Source of the DNA: Crossiella cryophila
GTDB lineage: Bacteria; Actinomycetota; Actinomycetes; Mycobacteriales; Pseudonocardiaceae
NCBI RefSeq assembly: GCF_014204915.1
Contig: NZ_JACHMH010000001.1
Location: 3,183,001 to 3,247,000 of the forward strand
Direction: 5' to 3'
Length of the DNA stretch: 64,000 bases
Shown: positions 33,674 to 42,858 of the stretch, one piece after another
How the letters are laid out: each line of letters starts with the position of its first letter
How positions within the stretch are numbered: position 1 is the stretch's first letter
Translations under genes and position numbers: made by a program
Notes under the pieces: generated by a model
Seen by the model: the letters and a program-made list of their open reading frames with translations, nothing else
Told to the model about the DNA's origin: nothing
The model's database searches: none

Positions 33674-34948
33674 ATGAACGTGCTGCTGCTCGCCTATGGC
33701 TCGCTGGGGGACATCCAGCCTTTCGTCGCGCTCGGCCGCGCGCTCGATCGCGCTGGTCACAAGGTGGTGCTGGCCGCGCCCGCCCGCTTCGAGTCCTACG
33801 TCGCCGAGCACGATTTGCCTTTTGCGCCGATCAGTGATGCCCTTGTTGAGCTGGCCGACAGCGCGGAGCTTCGAGCTTCGCGAGAAGGCGGCGCGCTGCA
33901 ATCCGGAGTGGCCTGGCTCGAAGCCCTCCGGCGCGGCGAGGACGCGGCGACCGCTGTGCTCGAGGACAGCTGGGCGGCCGCGGCGTTCGGGCCCGACCTG
34001 GTGGTACATCACCCAATCACGGCTGGGCAGCACATCGCGGAGAAGCTACGAGTTCCGTCGGTGCTGGCCTCGCCGCAACCTTCCTACGTGCCGACGGATG
34101 CGTTCCCCTGTTCGCTGATCTCGGTGCCGGACTGGCTGCCGCCGGCGTTCAACCGGTTCACCTACACACTGCTCGCCTGGTCCGGACGACTGCTGTCCGG
34201 ACCGACCGACCGGTGGCGGGAGCAGGTGCTCGGCCTGCCTCGGCGCCGGGGATCGCACGACCCGCTGCGCCAGCCGGACGGCAGGCACACGACGGTGCTG
34301 CACGCGTTCAGCCCGCACGTGTTCCCGCCCGCGCCGGACTGGCCGGATGCCGTGCACAGCATGGGTTACTGGTTCCTGCCCGCGGCCACGGACTGGGCAC
34401 CGCCGGGTGAGCTGGTGGAGTTCCTGGACGCCGGTTCACCACCGGTGTGCGTGACCTTCGGCAGCACTGTCGGCGGCGATCCGCGGCGCTCGGCGCGCAC
34501 CGTCCTGGACGCGGTGCGGCTGGCGGGTGTGCGGGCGGTGCTGGTGTCCGGCTGGGGCGGATTGCAGGCGGACGAACTGCCCGCGGAGGTCTTCCAGGCC
34601 GAGCACGTGCCGTTCGACTGGCTGTTCCCCAGGGTGTCCGCGGTGGTGCATCACGGTGGCGGCGGCACCAGCGCCGCGGCCGTCGCTGCCGGACGGCCGC
34701 AGGTGACCTGCCCGTTCGGGGTGGACCAACCGCAGTGGGCACGGCGGATGCACCAGCTCGGAGTGGCGCCGCCGCCGATTCCGCAGCGCACGCTGACCAC
34801 GGCCGCGCTGGCCGAGGCGATCCACCTCGCCGCAACCGACGCGGCCATGGCACAGCGCGCGGAACGGCTCGGCAAGCTGGTGAACGCCGAGCCTGGCGCC
34901 GAGGCCGCGGTGACGGTGCTGGAAAAACTCGTGTCGCGTAAGGCTTGA
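33674..34948 (+). CDS. UDP-glycosyltransferase-like glycosyltransferase (GT1 type)
   Basis: A 424-residue GT-B enzyme. The N-terminal acceptor domain opens with VLLLAYGSLGDIQPFVALG and VVLAAPARFESYV; the C-terminal donor domain has VCVTFGSTVGG and the nucleotide-sugar signature VHHGGGGTSAAAVAAGRPQV, then FGVDQPQWARRMHQLGV. It resembles actinomycete enzymes that glycosylate polyketides, sterols or flavonoids, such as macrolide or glycopeptide glycosyltransferases. The ATG is chosen because the family starts here; an in-frame extension to 33626 has no support. No sugar biosynthesis genes are near. Its stop overlaps the promoter of the next gene. Confidence 0.88.
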   Translation: MNVLLLAYGSLGDIQPFVALGRALDRAGHKVVLAAPARFESYVAEHDLPFAPISDALVELADSAELRASREGGALQSGVAWLEALRRGEDAATAVLEDSWAAAAFGPDLVVHHPITAGQHIAEKLRVPSVLASPQPSYVPTDAFPCSLISVPDWLPPAFNRFTYTLLAWSGRLLSGPTDRWREQVLGLPRRRGSHDPLRQPDGRHTTVLHAFSPHVFPPAPDWPDAVHSMGYWFLPAATDWAPPGELVEFLDAGSPPVCVTFGSTVGGDPRRSARTVLDAVRLAGVRAVLVSGWGGLQADELPAEVFQAEHVPFDWLFPRVSAVVHHGGGGTSAAAVAAGRPQVTCPFGVDQPQWARRMHQLGVAPPPIPQRTLTTAALAEAIHLAATDAAMAQRAERLGKLVNAEPGAEAAVTVLEKLVSRKA

Positions 34949-34982
34949 CCTGGAGCGCGCTCCAGCCGACAGGCTCGGCGCA
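34945..34982 (+). promoter_or_regulatory. MerR-type promoter of the second aldo/keto reductase, leaderless
   Basis: TTGACC (34945-34950) and CAGGCT (34970-34975) lie 19 bases apart. The perfect palindrome CTGGAGCGCGCTCCAG (34950-34965) occupies the spacer. The ATG begins six bases after the -10, the same geometry as at 29328. The dyad sequence differs from that one, so the same or a related MerR protein may act; none is encoded here. Confidence 0.78.
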
Positions 34983-35956
34983 TGCGAAAGATCACCCTTG
35001 GCGGGCCGGACGGACCGCGGGCCAGCGTGTTGTGCCTTGGCGCGTTGCCGTTCGGGTCCTCAGTGGACCGGGACACCTCCTTCGCCATCCTCGCCCGGTT
35101 CGTCGAGGCCGGCGGGAACTTCATCGACTCCGCGAACAACTACGTGTTCTGGACCGAGAGCGGAAAGGGCGACGAGAGCGAGAACCTGCTCGGAGATTGG
35201 TTGCGCACCAGGGGAAACCGGTCCGAGGTGGTGCTGGCGTCCAAGGTGGGCGCGCTGCCGGACCCGGCCAAGCCCGGGGCGTTCCCGGACAACGCGGAAG
35301 GCCTGTCCGCCGAGGTGATCAGCACCCAGCTCGACAACAGTCTGCGTCGGCTGGGCACTGACCACCTGGACGTGTACTACGCGCACATGGAGGACCGCTC
35401 CGTGCCGCTGGCCGAGACGGTCGGCGCGTTCGGCAAGGCCGTCGTACAGGGCAAGGTGCGGGTGCCCGGCTGCAGCAACCACCCGACCTGGCGGATCGAC
35501 CGCGCGCGGGAACTGGCGAAGCAGGACGGGCTCGCACCGTACGGCGTTCTGCAGTTCCGGCACAGCTACCTCCGGCCGCGGCCGGACGTCAAGCTGCGCC
35601 AGGCCGGGCACGTCCAGGCCAGCGATGAGCTGCTGGACTACGTGCGCACCGAGGACAACCTGGTGCTGACCGCGTACACGACGTTGCTGTTCGGGGCCTA
35701 CACCCGGCCGGACCGGCCGTTGCACGAGCACTACGACCACCCGGGGACTCAGCGCAAGATCGCCGTGCTCCAGGCGGTGGCCACCGAACTGGGCGCCACG
35801 GTGAACCAGGTGGTGCTGGCGTGGCTGTTGCACGGCAACCCGTTGGTGGTGCCGGTGCTGGGGGTCAGCTCGGTGGCGCAGCTGGAGGAGTCACTGGCCG
35901 CGGCGGAGTTGGAACTGAGCGCGGACCAGCTGGCCCGGTTGGCCGCGGCCTGCTGA
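34982..35956 (+). CDS. Aldo/keto reductase, distinct subfamily
   Basis: A 324-residue protein. Catalytic residues are visible: Asp and Tyr in NFIDSANNYVFW, Lys in VVLASKVGAL and His in DVYYAHMEDRSV. It differs strongly from the reductase at 31395, for example YAHMED in place of YQLHRPD, and is of the group often found under MerR control in actinomycetes. The start is fixed by the promoter geometry; the message would be leaderless. Product and substrate unknown. Confidence 0.9.
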   Translation: MRKITLGGPDGPRASVLCLGALPFGSSVDRDTSFAILARFVEAGGNFIDSANNYVFWTESGKGDESENLLGDWLRTRGNRSEVVLASKVGALPDPAKPGAFPDNAEGLSAEVISTQLDNSLRRLGTDHLDVYYAHMEDRSVPLAETVGAFGKAVVQGKVRVPGCSNHPTWRIDRARELAKQDGLAPYGVLQFRHSYLRPRPDVKLRQAGHVQASDELLDYVRTEDNLVLTAYTTLLFGAYTRPDRPLHEHYDHPGTQRKIAVLQAVATELGATVNQVVLAWLLHGNPLVVPVLGVSSVAQLEESLAAAELELSADQLARLAAAC

Positions 35957-36432
35957 CTCCGGTGACTTCGGCCGGGTGAGGCGGGGCTGTGCGGGTCAGG
36001 CTGGGCGATGCGCCACTGGGGTGCGCGGGCCCGTCACGGCGATCGGTTTGTCCGGCATCGGTTGCGCCGCAACGGATAGCGCGCGCCGGTGGGTTCCGCA
36101 CCTGGTGGTGCGTGCCGGCTATTTCGACGGGGTGGTGCGTGCCAGTTGATTCGACCGGGTGGTGCGCACTGGATGGAGCTTGCCGGGCGGTGGGCGCCCA
36201 AATGGTGGGCGCGGAATGGAATAGGCCGGGTGGTGTGAGCCGGGTGGTGCGCGGCGATGGCTGGACGCTCTTGGTACGCGGGTGGCGCGGAAGCCGTTGT
36301 GAGCCAAGAGGTCCGTGGGCATCGGTCGCGCTGGGATAACGGCTGCGCCGGGCCGCGGCGGGGTTGTTGAGCCGTGCGGGTGGCGGCGGCGTGGGGCGTG
36401 ACCGGTGTTCGGTCACGCCCCGGCCGGGCCGG
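35957..36432. repeat. Gene-free G-rich stretch with degenerate GGTGGTGCG repeats
   Basis: No convincing gene in 476 bases. Words of the type GGTGGTGCG start at 36104, 36131 and 36158 (27-base period) and related copies occur near 36228 and 36243. Open frames on both strands only translate this repeat. Confidence 0.5.
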
Positions 36433-37236
36433 TCACTGCTGCTCGTCCTCTTCGGCCAGGATCCGGTACAGGTTTCGGCGGACCTCGGCGAGGAGTTGGC
36501 GGGCTCGGGCGGTCTGCTCCGGGGTGCCCGCGGCGGCGACCTGGAGGGCGGCCTGGTGGACCTGGCCGAGTAGCTCCTGGAGTTCGACCACGGTGGTGTC
36601 GACTCCGCCGCTGACGGTGTCCCAGACCACGGCCAGTTCGGCCTCGTTCTCGGCGACGTAGGCGCGGCCGGCCTCGGTCAGTTCGACCATCTGGCGGCCA
36701 CCCTCCTTCTCCGAGACGACCAGACCTTCCTCGGTGAGCTGCTTGAGCACCGGGTAGATCGAGCCGGGGCTGGGGCGCCAGAAGCCGTCACTGCGTTCGG
36801 TGATGTCGGCGATGAGCTGGTAGCCGTGGGTGGGGCCGTCGACCAGTACGAGCAGCACCGCTGCCCGGACGTCGCCGCGGCCGACCTTGGGGCGCTGCCA
36901 GCCGCTGCCGGGGCCGCCGAATCCGGGGGGCATGGGCGGGAACGGTACGCCGTGGCGCGGGCCGCCAGGACCCCGGTCCGGGGTCCAGCCCCAGAAGTGG
37001 CGGTGGCCGCCTCGGCCTCGGCCGCCGTGGCCGCGCTCGCGGGGGCCGCCACGTCGGTGGCCGCGCTCCTCGCGGTCGCCTCGGCGGTCGCGGTCGCGGT
37101 CGCCGCGATCCTCACGGTCACCGCGCTCGCCGCGGCCTTCGCCGGTGTCGTTGTGCATGCCCAACATGGTCCAGGGCGTCCGCCGAGTGCGGGGGCCGCC
37201 GAACCAGGGGCCGAAAGCTGCTGCATGGGCAGTCAT
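36433..37236 (-). CDS. PadR-family regulator with long Arg/Gly/Asp-rich N-terminus
   Basis: A 267-residue protein. Residues about 125-265 form a PadR regulator: RGDVRAAVLLVLVDGPTHGY, then SPGSIYPVLKQLTEEGLV and the C-terminal helix for dimerisation. Residues 30-85 are an extreme charged repeat of RGD, GDR and RGG type, and 85-125 are Gly/Pro rich; similar leaders occur in some actinobacterial PadR proteins but their role is unknown. AAGGAGAG lies 8 bases before the ATG. A palindrome of PadR type sits 49-70 bases upstream, so autoregulation is likely. No transporter or other target is adjacent. Confidence 0.85.
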   Translation of the reverse strand: MTAHAAAFGPWFGGPRTRRTPWTMLGMHNDTGEGRGERGDREDRGDRDRDRRGDREERGHRRGGPRERGHGGRGRGGHRHFWGWTPDRGPGGPRHGVPFPPMPPGFGGPGSGWQRPKVGRGDVRAAVLLVLVDGPTHGYQLIADITERSDGFWRPSPGSIYPVLKQLTEEGLVVSEKEGGRQMVELTEAGRAYVAENEAELAVVWDTVSGGVDTTVVELQELLGQVHQAALQVAAAGTPEQTARARQLLAEVRRNLYRILAEEDEQQ

Positions 37237-37284
37237 AGCGATCTCTCCTTGAACAGTCGCGACACGCTGATCGTGTCGTCGATG

Positions 37285-37306
37285 TGTTCACGATATATCG
37301 CGAACA
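37285..37306. promoter_or_regulatory. Palindrome upstream of padR, probable PadR operator
   Basis: TGTTC-A-CGATATATCG-C-GAACA (37285-37306) is a 22-base palindrome with one mismatched pair and an AT core rare in this DNA. A second dyad, GACACG-CTGAT-CGTGTC, lies at 37261-37277 between it and the gene. PadR proteins commonly bind such AT-centred dyads over their own promoter. Confidence 0.7.
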
Positions 37307-37344
37307 GTCAGAGACGCAACCATGACTTGGGTTCGAACAGGGAA

Positions 37345-37375
37345 ACGGCGGGTCCCCTGGATCGGGACCCGCCGT
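37345..37375 (-). terminator. Hairpin terminator of the symporter-agmatinase-aminotransferase operon
   Basis: ACGGCGGGTCCC (37345-37356) and GGGACCCGCCGT (37364-37375) pair perfectly with a seven-base loop, 19 bases beyond the aminotransferase stop. On the minus strand it is followed by TTTCCC. Confidence 0.75.
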
Positions 37376-37393
37376 GTTTGTGCAGCTCAGAGG

Positions 37394-38578
37394 CTAGGTG
37401 TTGGCTGGGACACGGTGCAGTGCGCGCAGGCGGTCGATGGCGCTGCGCAGGGTGTCGGGACGCTTGGGGAAGGCGAAGCGGATGAGCTTCCGGCCCTCCT
37501 CGGGGTTGGCGTAGAAGGACGAACCCGGGACCACGGCCACGCCCAGCTCGGTGACCAGACGGCGGGCGAACTCGATGTCGTGGCCCGCTGGGTCGAGGTC
37601 CTCGGTGCCGCACAGCACGTAGTAGGCGCCGTCCGGCACGTGCAGCCGGAAGCCGATCTCGGTCAGCGCCGGGCAGAGCAGGTCCCGCAGTTCGCGGTAG
37701 TGCGCGGCCAGGCCCGTGTAGTACTCCGGCGGCAGACGCAGCGCGGTCACCGAGGCCGCCTGCAACGGGGTGGGCGCGCCGACAGTGAGGAAGTCGTGCA
37801 CGGTGCGGATCGCCTTGGTCGCCCAGGCCGGGGCGATGGTCCAGCCGACCCGCCAGCCGGTGACCGCGTAGGTCTTGGACACGCTGTTGATGGTGATCGT
37901 GCGGTCGGCCAGCCCTGGCACGGTGGCAGGCGGGATGTGGCCGCCGTCGCCGAGGAAGTGGATGTGCTCGTAGATCTCGTCGGTGATGCACAGGACGTCG
38001 TGGCGCTGGCACAGCTCGGCGATGAGTTCCAGCTCGGCGCGGCTGAACACCTTGCCGGTCGGGTTGTGCGGGGTGTTCACCACGATGGCCCTGGTGCGCT
38101 CGGTGAACGCCGCGCGCAGCTCGGCCTCGTCGATGGACCAGTCCGGGCGGTGCAGCGAGACGAACCGCGGGGTGGCCCCGGCGAGCACCGCGTCCGGGCC
38201 GTAGTTCTCGTAGTGCGGCTCGAACATGATCACCTCATCGCCCGGTTCGACCAGGGCGAGCATGGTGGCGACCATGGCTTCGGTGGCGCCGCAGGTCACG
38301 CAGATCTCGGTCTCCGGGTCGACCTGCCAGCCCGGGTAGGCCCAGGCGGTCTTGGTGGCGATCGCCTCGCGCAGCCCGGCCTCGCCGAAGGTGATCGGGT
38401 ACTGGTTCAGGTCGGCGTCCACCGCGTCCTTGACCGCCTGCTTCAGCTCCGGCGGGCAGGCGAAGTCGGGCAGGCCCTGAGACAGGTTCACCGCGTCGTG
38501 CGCGGTGGCCAACCGGGTCATCTCCCGGATCACCGACTCGGTGAACGAAGCGACCTTGCTGCTGACCCGAGTGATCAC
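37394..38578 (-). CDS. Class I/II pyridoxal-phosphate aminotransferase
   Basis: A 394-residue fold-type I aminotransferase. [58 protein letters not shown] and the PLP lysine in [14 protein letters not shown] are all visible. The closest styles are kynurenine/methionine aminotransferases. The GTG start overlaps the agmatinase stop as GTGA, making it the last gene of a coupled three-gene operon. In that setting it may remove an amino group from a product of guanidino-compound breakdown; this is inference. Confidence 0.92.
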   Translation of the reverse strand: MITRVSSKVASFTESVIREMTRLATAHDAVNLSQGLPDFACPPELKQAVKDAVDADLNQYPITFGEAGLREAIATKTAWAYPGWQVDPETEICVTCGATEAMVATMLALVEPGDEVIMFEPHYENYGPDAVLAGATPRFVSLHRPDWSIDEAELRAAFTERTRAIVVNTPHNPTGKVFSRAELELIAELCQRHDVLCITDEIYEHIHFLGDGGHIPPATVPGLADRTITINSVSKTYAVTGWRVGWTIAPAWATKAIRTVHDFLTVGAPTPLQAASVTALRLPPEYYTGLAAHYRELRDLLCPALTEIGFRLHVPDGAYYVLCGTEDLDPAGHDIEFARRLVTELGVAVVPGSSFYANPEEGRKLIRFAFPKRPDTLRSAIDRLRALHRVPANT

Positions 38579-39798
38579 GGGTTCTTCTCCTTGTGCATCG
38601 CGATGAGACTGATCAGTTCGTAGGCGGTGTGCGCGGCGGCGATCGCGGTCAGTTCGGCGTGGTCGTAGGCCGGGCTGACCTCAACCACGTCCGCGCCGAC
38701 CAGGTGGCAGCCCGCCAGGCCGCGCAGGATGCCGAGCAGCTCCCGGCTGGTCAGCCCGCCTGCCTCCGGGGTGCCGGTGCCGGGGGCGTGCGCGGGGTCG
38801 AGCACGTCGATGTCCACCGAGATGTAGAGCGGGGCGTCGCCGATCCGGGCGGCGATGCCGGCCGCGATCTCGCGGGCGCTGGTCTCTTCCAGGTCCATCG
38901 AGGTGACCACCTGGAAGCCGAGTGCCGCGTCGGCTGCCAGGTCGCCGGGGCCGTAGAGCGGGCCGCGGATGCCGACGTGGGTGAGCCGGGAGGTGTCGAG
39001 CAGGCCCTCGTCGGCGGCGCGGCGGAACACCGTGCCGTGGGTGTGCGCGACGCCGAAGTAACTGTCCCAGGTGTCCAGGTGGGCGTCGAAGTGCAACAGC
39101 GCCGCTGGTCCGTGCCTGTCGGCGACCGCGCGCAGCATGGGCAGCGCGACGGTGTGGTCGCCGCCGAGGGCGACCGGGGTGGCGCCGGTGGCCACCAGGG
39201 CGGTGGTCGCGGCGGTCATCTGGGCCAGGGCCTCGGCGATGTCGAACGGGTTGGCGACCACGTCCCCGCAGTCGGCGACCTGGACGCCGGCGAAGGGGGA
39301 GATCTCCAGGCCGGGGTGGTAGGGGCGGAGCAGGCGGCTGCCCTCGCGGATCGCGGCCGGGCCGAAGCGGGCGCCGGGGCGGTAGGAGGCGCCCGCGTCG
39401 AAGGGGAAGCCGAGGACGCCGATGTCGCAGTGGTCGACCTCGTCGCGGCGGGGTAGCCGGGCGAAGGTGGACCAGCCCGCGAAGCGGGGGACCCGGGCCG
39501 CGTCGACCGGGCCGCGGGTGGCGGAGGTGCCGGGCGAGCGGGGGCTCCCCGGCGGACTGGGGATGGCGGACTGGCCGCGGGTGGCGGAGGGAGTGAGAAC
39601 GGCGGGTGGGCTGGGGACCGCGGGGGGATTGGGAATGGCGGGCTGGCCGGGGATCGCGGGGGGAGTGGGCGCGGTCGGCATGCCGGGATCTGTGGAGGGC
39701 GCGGGCACGGTGGGTTGGCCGGGAACCGTGGAGGGCACGGTCGGCATGCCGGAAGTGGCCGGGGTGCTGGTGGGTCCGCTCTGGGCGGGGGCGGTCAT
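38575..39798 (-). CDS. Agmatinase-family ureohydrolase with proline-rich N-terminal extension
   Basis: A 407-residue protein. The ureohydrolase domain starts near residue 100 and carries all manganese-ligand motifs: [26 protein letters not shown] and [16 protein letters not shown]. Such enzymes release urea from agmatine, guanidinobutyrate or related compounds. The family is normally about 310-320 residues; the first 90 here are an unrelated Pro/Ala/Thr repeat (units such as [19 protein letters not shown]). The ATG overlaps the symporter stop as ATGA, which argues that the extension is really translated. Between symporter and aminotransferase genes, divergent from PucR. Confidence 0.9.
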   Translation of the reverse strand: MTAPAQSGPTSTPATSGMPTVPSTVPGQPTVPAPSTDPGMPTAPTPPAIPGQPAIPNPPAVPSPPAVLTPSATRGQSAIPSPPGSPRSPGTSATRGPVDAARVPRFAGWSTFARLPRRDEVDHCDIGVLGFPFDAGASYRPGARFGPAAIREGSRLLRPYHPGLEISPFAGVQVADCGDVVANPFDIAEALAQMTAATTALVATGATPVALGGDHTVALPMLRAVADRHGPAALLHFDAHLDTWDSYFGVAHTHGTVFRRAADEGLLDTSRLTHVGIRGPLYGPGDLAADAALGFQVVTSMDLEETSAREIAAGIAARIGDAPLYISVDIDVLDPAHAPGTGTPEAGGLTSRELLGILRGLAGCHLVGADVVEVSPAYDHAELTAIAAAHTAYELISLIAMHKEKNP

Positions 39799-41234
39799 GG
39801 GGTTGGCACTGGTTCGGTGGGGGCGTCCTTGCCGGCGAGTCTGCGGGTCCACGCCGCCAGGCGGGCTGGGTCGTCGGGTGGGGTGAGCAGGCTGACCGTG
39901 ATGAAGCTGATCAGGCCGACGAGCAGGCCCAGGTAGATCGGTTCCTGGGCGGAGAGGCCGAAGTAGGCCATGCAGCCGATGACGGTGAGGCCGCCCAGGG
40001 TCATCGCGGTCAGAGCGCCGGTGCGGGTGGCTCTGCGCCAGACCAGGCCGCCGAGGATGGGTACCAACAGGCCGCCCACCAGGAGGTTGTAGGCGACATC
40101 CAACGCCGTGACCACGTCGGAGACCAGGCAGGCGATGGCCACCCCGAGCAGGCCCAGCACCAGGGTGAACAGGCGGGTGGTGCGCAGGTCGTCGCCTGCT
40201 GCGGGGTTGCGGCGCAGCCGGGGCCACAGGTCGTTGCCCGCCACGGTGGCGCAGGCGATGAGGGCGCCGCTGGCGGTGGACATGACCGCGGCCAGTGCGG
40301 CGGCCAGGACCAGGCCCTTGAGGCCGACCGGCAATGCCTCGGTGACGATGGTGGCGAAGGCGCGGTCCCTGGACTCCAGTGCCGGGTACAGGGCCTTGGT
40401 CGCGGTGCCGATGAGGGCGCCGGCGAAGGCGTAGACCAGGCAGTAGATGCCGGAGAAGGTGCCGCCGACGCGGGCGACCTTGTCATTTCGGGCGGTGAAG
40501 ACCCGTTGCCAGATGTCCTGGCCGATGAGCAGGCCGAAGAAGTACAGCAGCACGTACTTGAAGATGTTCTCGCCGCCGATGGTCCACAGCGAGAAGAACT
40601 GCGGCTCCAGCTTCGCCGCCATCGCGCTGAAACCGCCTGCCTTGATGATCGCGGCCGGCAGCAGCACCAGCAGGATGCCGACGCTCTTGACCACGAACTG
40701 CACGATGTCGGTCGCGGTGATCGACCACATCCCGCCGAGCACCGAGTACGCCACCACGATCCCGCCGCCCAGCAGCACCGACGGGATGTGTGGCATCCCG
40801 AACAGCACGCCGAAGATGGTGGCGCAGGCGATGGTTGAGGTGGCCATCAGCATCAGCGAGTAGGCCCACATCACCACGCCCGAGACCGGCGCGGCCTTGC
40901 CGCCGTAACGCAGGTCCAGCATCTCGCTGACCGTGTAGACCTTGAGCCGGGTGATCCGGGCGGCGAAGACCAGGCTCAGGCCGAGCACGCCGAGACCGAT
41001 GGTCAGCACCATCCACGCCCCGGACAGCCCGAACTGGTAGCCGAGCCCGATGCCGCCGACCGTGGACGCGCCGCCGAGCACCACCGCGGACATGGTCCCG
41101 GAGTACATGACGTAGCCGAGTCGTCGGCCCGCGACCAGGAACCCGCTCTTGTCCTTGGCCCGTCGGGCCGCCCACCAGCCGATGACCACCATGGCCACCA
41201 GGTAGGTGATCATCACCGCCGAGTCGATCGTCAC
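39795..41234 (-). CDS. Sodium:solute symporter family permease
   Basis: A 479-residue membrane protein of the SSS family with about 13 helices. Typical blocks are [39 protein letters not shown] (sodium and substrate site), [13 protein letters not shown] and [28 protein letters not shown] stands four bases before the GTG, which sets the start; the frame is open further upstream without support. First gene of the operon with agmatinase and aminotransferase, so it probably imports their substrate, perhaps a guanidino acid. Divergent from the PucR gene. Confidence 0.92.
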   Translation of the reverse strand: MTIDSAVMITYLVAMVVIGWWAARRAKDKSGFLVAGRRLGYVMYSGTMSAVVLGGASTVGGIGLGYQFGLSGAWMVLTIGLGVLGLSLVFAARITRLKVYTVSEMLDLRYGGKAAPVSGVVMWAYSLMLMATSTIACATIFGVLFGMPHIPSVLLGGGIVVAYSVLGGMWSITATDIVQFVVKSVGILLVLLPAAIIKAGGFSAMAAKLEPQFFSLWTIGGENIFKYVLLYFFGLLIGQDIWQRVFTARNDKVARVGGTFSGIYCLVYAFAGALIGTATKALYPALESRDRAFATIVTEALPVGLKGLVLAAALAAVMSTASGALIACATVAGNDLWPRLRRNPAAGDDLRTTRLFTLVLGLLGVAIACLVSDVVTALDVAYNLLVGGLLVPILGGLVWRRATRTGALTAMTLGGLTVIGCMAYFGLSAQEPIYLGLLVGLISFITVSLLTPPDDPARLAAWTRRLAGKDAPTEPVPTP

Positions 41235-41303
41235 CGGTCCTCCTTCGCCGCGAGTGGAACCAGGTTGGTAGGACCGTAGGGATCCGCCGACCTGCTGCGA
41301 AGT

Positions 41304-41344
41304 GGATGATTCGCACAATGGATGCGACAGTCCAGGATGATTCG
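41304..41344. promoter_or_regulatory. Direct repeats between symporter operon and pucR
   Basis: GGATGATTCG occurs at 41304-41313 and again at 41335-41344, 31 bases apart, about three helical turns, in the 133-base gap between divergent genes. They could be sites for the PucR protein, controlling the operon, its own gene or both. Confidence 0.5.
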
Positions 41345-41367
41345 TCCAGTAGTGGGGAGGTCGCGGC

Positions 41368-42840
41368 ATGGCCACGGTGACCATTGGTCTGCACGAGCTG
41401 CTCGGCCGGACCGATCTGGGGCTGACCCAGCTCAGCGGGCCGAGGGCGGACCGGACCATCCGCTGGGTGCACATCTGCGAGCTGCCCGACCCCGGGCTCT
41501 ACCTCACCGGCGGCGAACTGCTGCTGACCGCTGGCGTTGACTTCCCGGACTCGCGAGCGGAGATCCACCGCTACGTGCGGCGGCTGGTCGCGGCGGGCGC
41601 GGCGGGGCTCGGGTTCGGGGTGACCCCGGTGCACGACGAGGTACCACCGGACCTGGTCACCGCCTGCCAGCGGCACGGGCTGCCGTTGCTGCTGGTGCCC
41701 AGCCGGACCTCGTTCCTGGTGATCAGCCAGGTCGTCTCGTTGATGCTGGCCGCGCAGGAACGGGCCGGGCAGCACCGGATCTCACTCGCGCAGGCCGCGC
41801 TGACCAGGGCGGCGGCCCGGCCGGACGGGGTGGCCGCGGTGGTCCGGCAACTCGGCGCGGCACTCGGCGGGTGGGCGGTCCTGGTGGACGCCCGGCATCG
41901 GCTGAGCAGCGGGGGAGCGGTACCCGCGGGTACCGGGGAGGTGGAGGAACTCGCCGCGCGGCTGCTGGCGCCGGGCGGGCCGTCCTCGGCGACCGCGCAC
42001 CGGGACGGCGGCCAGGTGGTGGCCCAGGCGCTGGGCCGGACCGACCGGGTGCTGGTCGCGGGCCGGGAACCGGCCTTCTTCACCGCGGACCGGGCGATCC
42101 TGGAGGTCGGCGTGGCCCTGCTAACCGTGCTGAGCGGCGCGGACCGGCTGCCCACGCCGGTGGCGGAGTCGGTGACCGCGCTGCTCGCGCTGGTACTCGA
42201 CGGCGCGGCGGCCGAGGTGGAGCCGCACGTCGCGGCCGCCGCCGGGGTGCCTGCGGGGGGCGAGTGGCAGGTGGTGCGGGCGCGCCGGGCCGGGGCCGCA
42301 GGGGAGATCGACCGCGCCGAGGTGGCCACCCGGCTGGGCACCCCCCTGGCCGGACTGCTCGCCGACGGCGGGGTGCGTGCGCTGGTCCCGGCGACCGGGC
42401 CGTGCCAGCTGGCGGCGGATCCGCGCTGGCTGGTCGCGGTGAGCGCGCCGGTGCGCTGGGCCGGACTGCCGGGGGCGGCGCGGCGGGTGGAGCGGCTGCT
42501 GAAGCAGGCGGTGGCGCAGGGCCGGTCGATCATCGAATCGCCGCGCACCGGCGTGGACGGGCTGGTGCCCCCGGCCGAGGCCGCGGAATTCGCCCTGACC
42601 CGGCTGGCGCCACTGGCCGGAGCGCCCGCGCCGCTGATCGAGACGCTGCGTGCCTGGCTGGCCGGGGGTGGCAACTGGGAGACCGCGGCGGCGATGCTGG
42701 GCGTGCACCGCAACACCGTGCGGCACCGGGTGGCCACCGCGGCCAAGCTGCTCGGCTGCGACCCGCAGGACCCGGACACCCGCGCTGAACTGTGGCTGGC
42801 CCTGCGCTGGCTGCCCGAGCCGCATCCCGCGCAAACCTGA
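41368..42840 (+). CDS. PucR-family transcriptional regulator
   Basis: A 490-residue regulator. The N-terminal PucR domain is seen as RWVHICELPDPGLYLTGGELLLTAG and AAGLGFGVTP; the C-terminal helix-turn-helix is LAGGGNWETAAAMLGVHRNTVRHRVATA. Family members respond to nitrogen compounds such as ureides, polyamines or GABA and usually control adjacent catabolic genes. GGGAGG lies about 10 bases before the ATG. Divergent from the symporter-agmatinase-aminotransferase operon, it is the obvious regulator of that operon. Confidence 0.92.
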   Translation: MATVTIGLHELLGRTDLGLTQLSGPRADRTIRWVHICELPDPGLYLTGGELLLTAGVDFPDSRAEIHRYVRRLVAAGAAGLGFGVTPVHDEVPPDLVTACQRHGLPLLLVPSRTSFLVISQVVSLMLAAQERAGQHRISLAQAALTRAAARPDGVAAVVRQLGAALGGWAVLVDARHRLSSGGAVPAGTGEVEELAARLLAPGGPSSATAHRDGGQVVAQALGRTDRVLVAGREPAFFTADRAILEVGVALLTVLSGADRLPTPVAESVTALLALVLDGAAAEVEPHVAAAAGVPAGGEWQVVRARRAGAAGEIDRAEVATRLGTPLAGLLADGGVRALVPATGPCQLAADPRWLVAVSAPVRWAGLPGAARRVERLLKQAVAQGRSIIESPRTGVDGLVPPAEAAEFALTRLAPLAGAPAPLIETLRAWLAGGGNWETAAAMLGVHRNTVRHRVATAAKLLGCDPQDPDTRAELWLALRWLPEPHPAQT

Positions 42841-42858
42841 GGTCAGGGCCGAGTCACC

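Noticed and set aside
35989-36339. Small repetitive protein rich in Trp, Cys and Val
   Set aside because: It is only the translation of the G-rich repeat and has no start signal; the opposite strand is open too.
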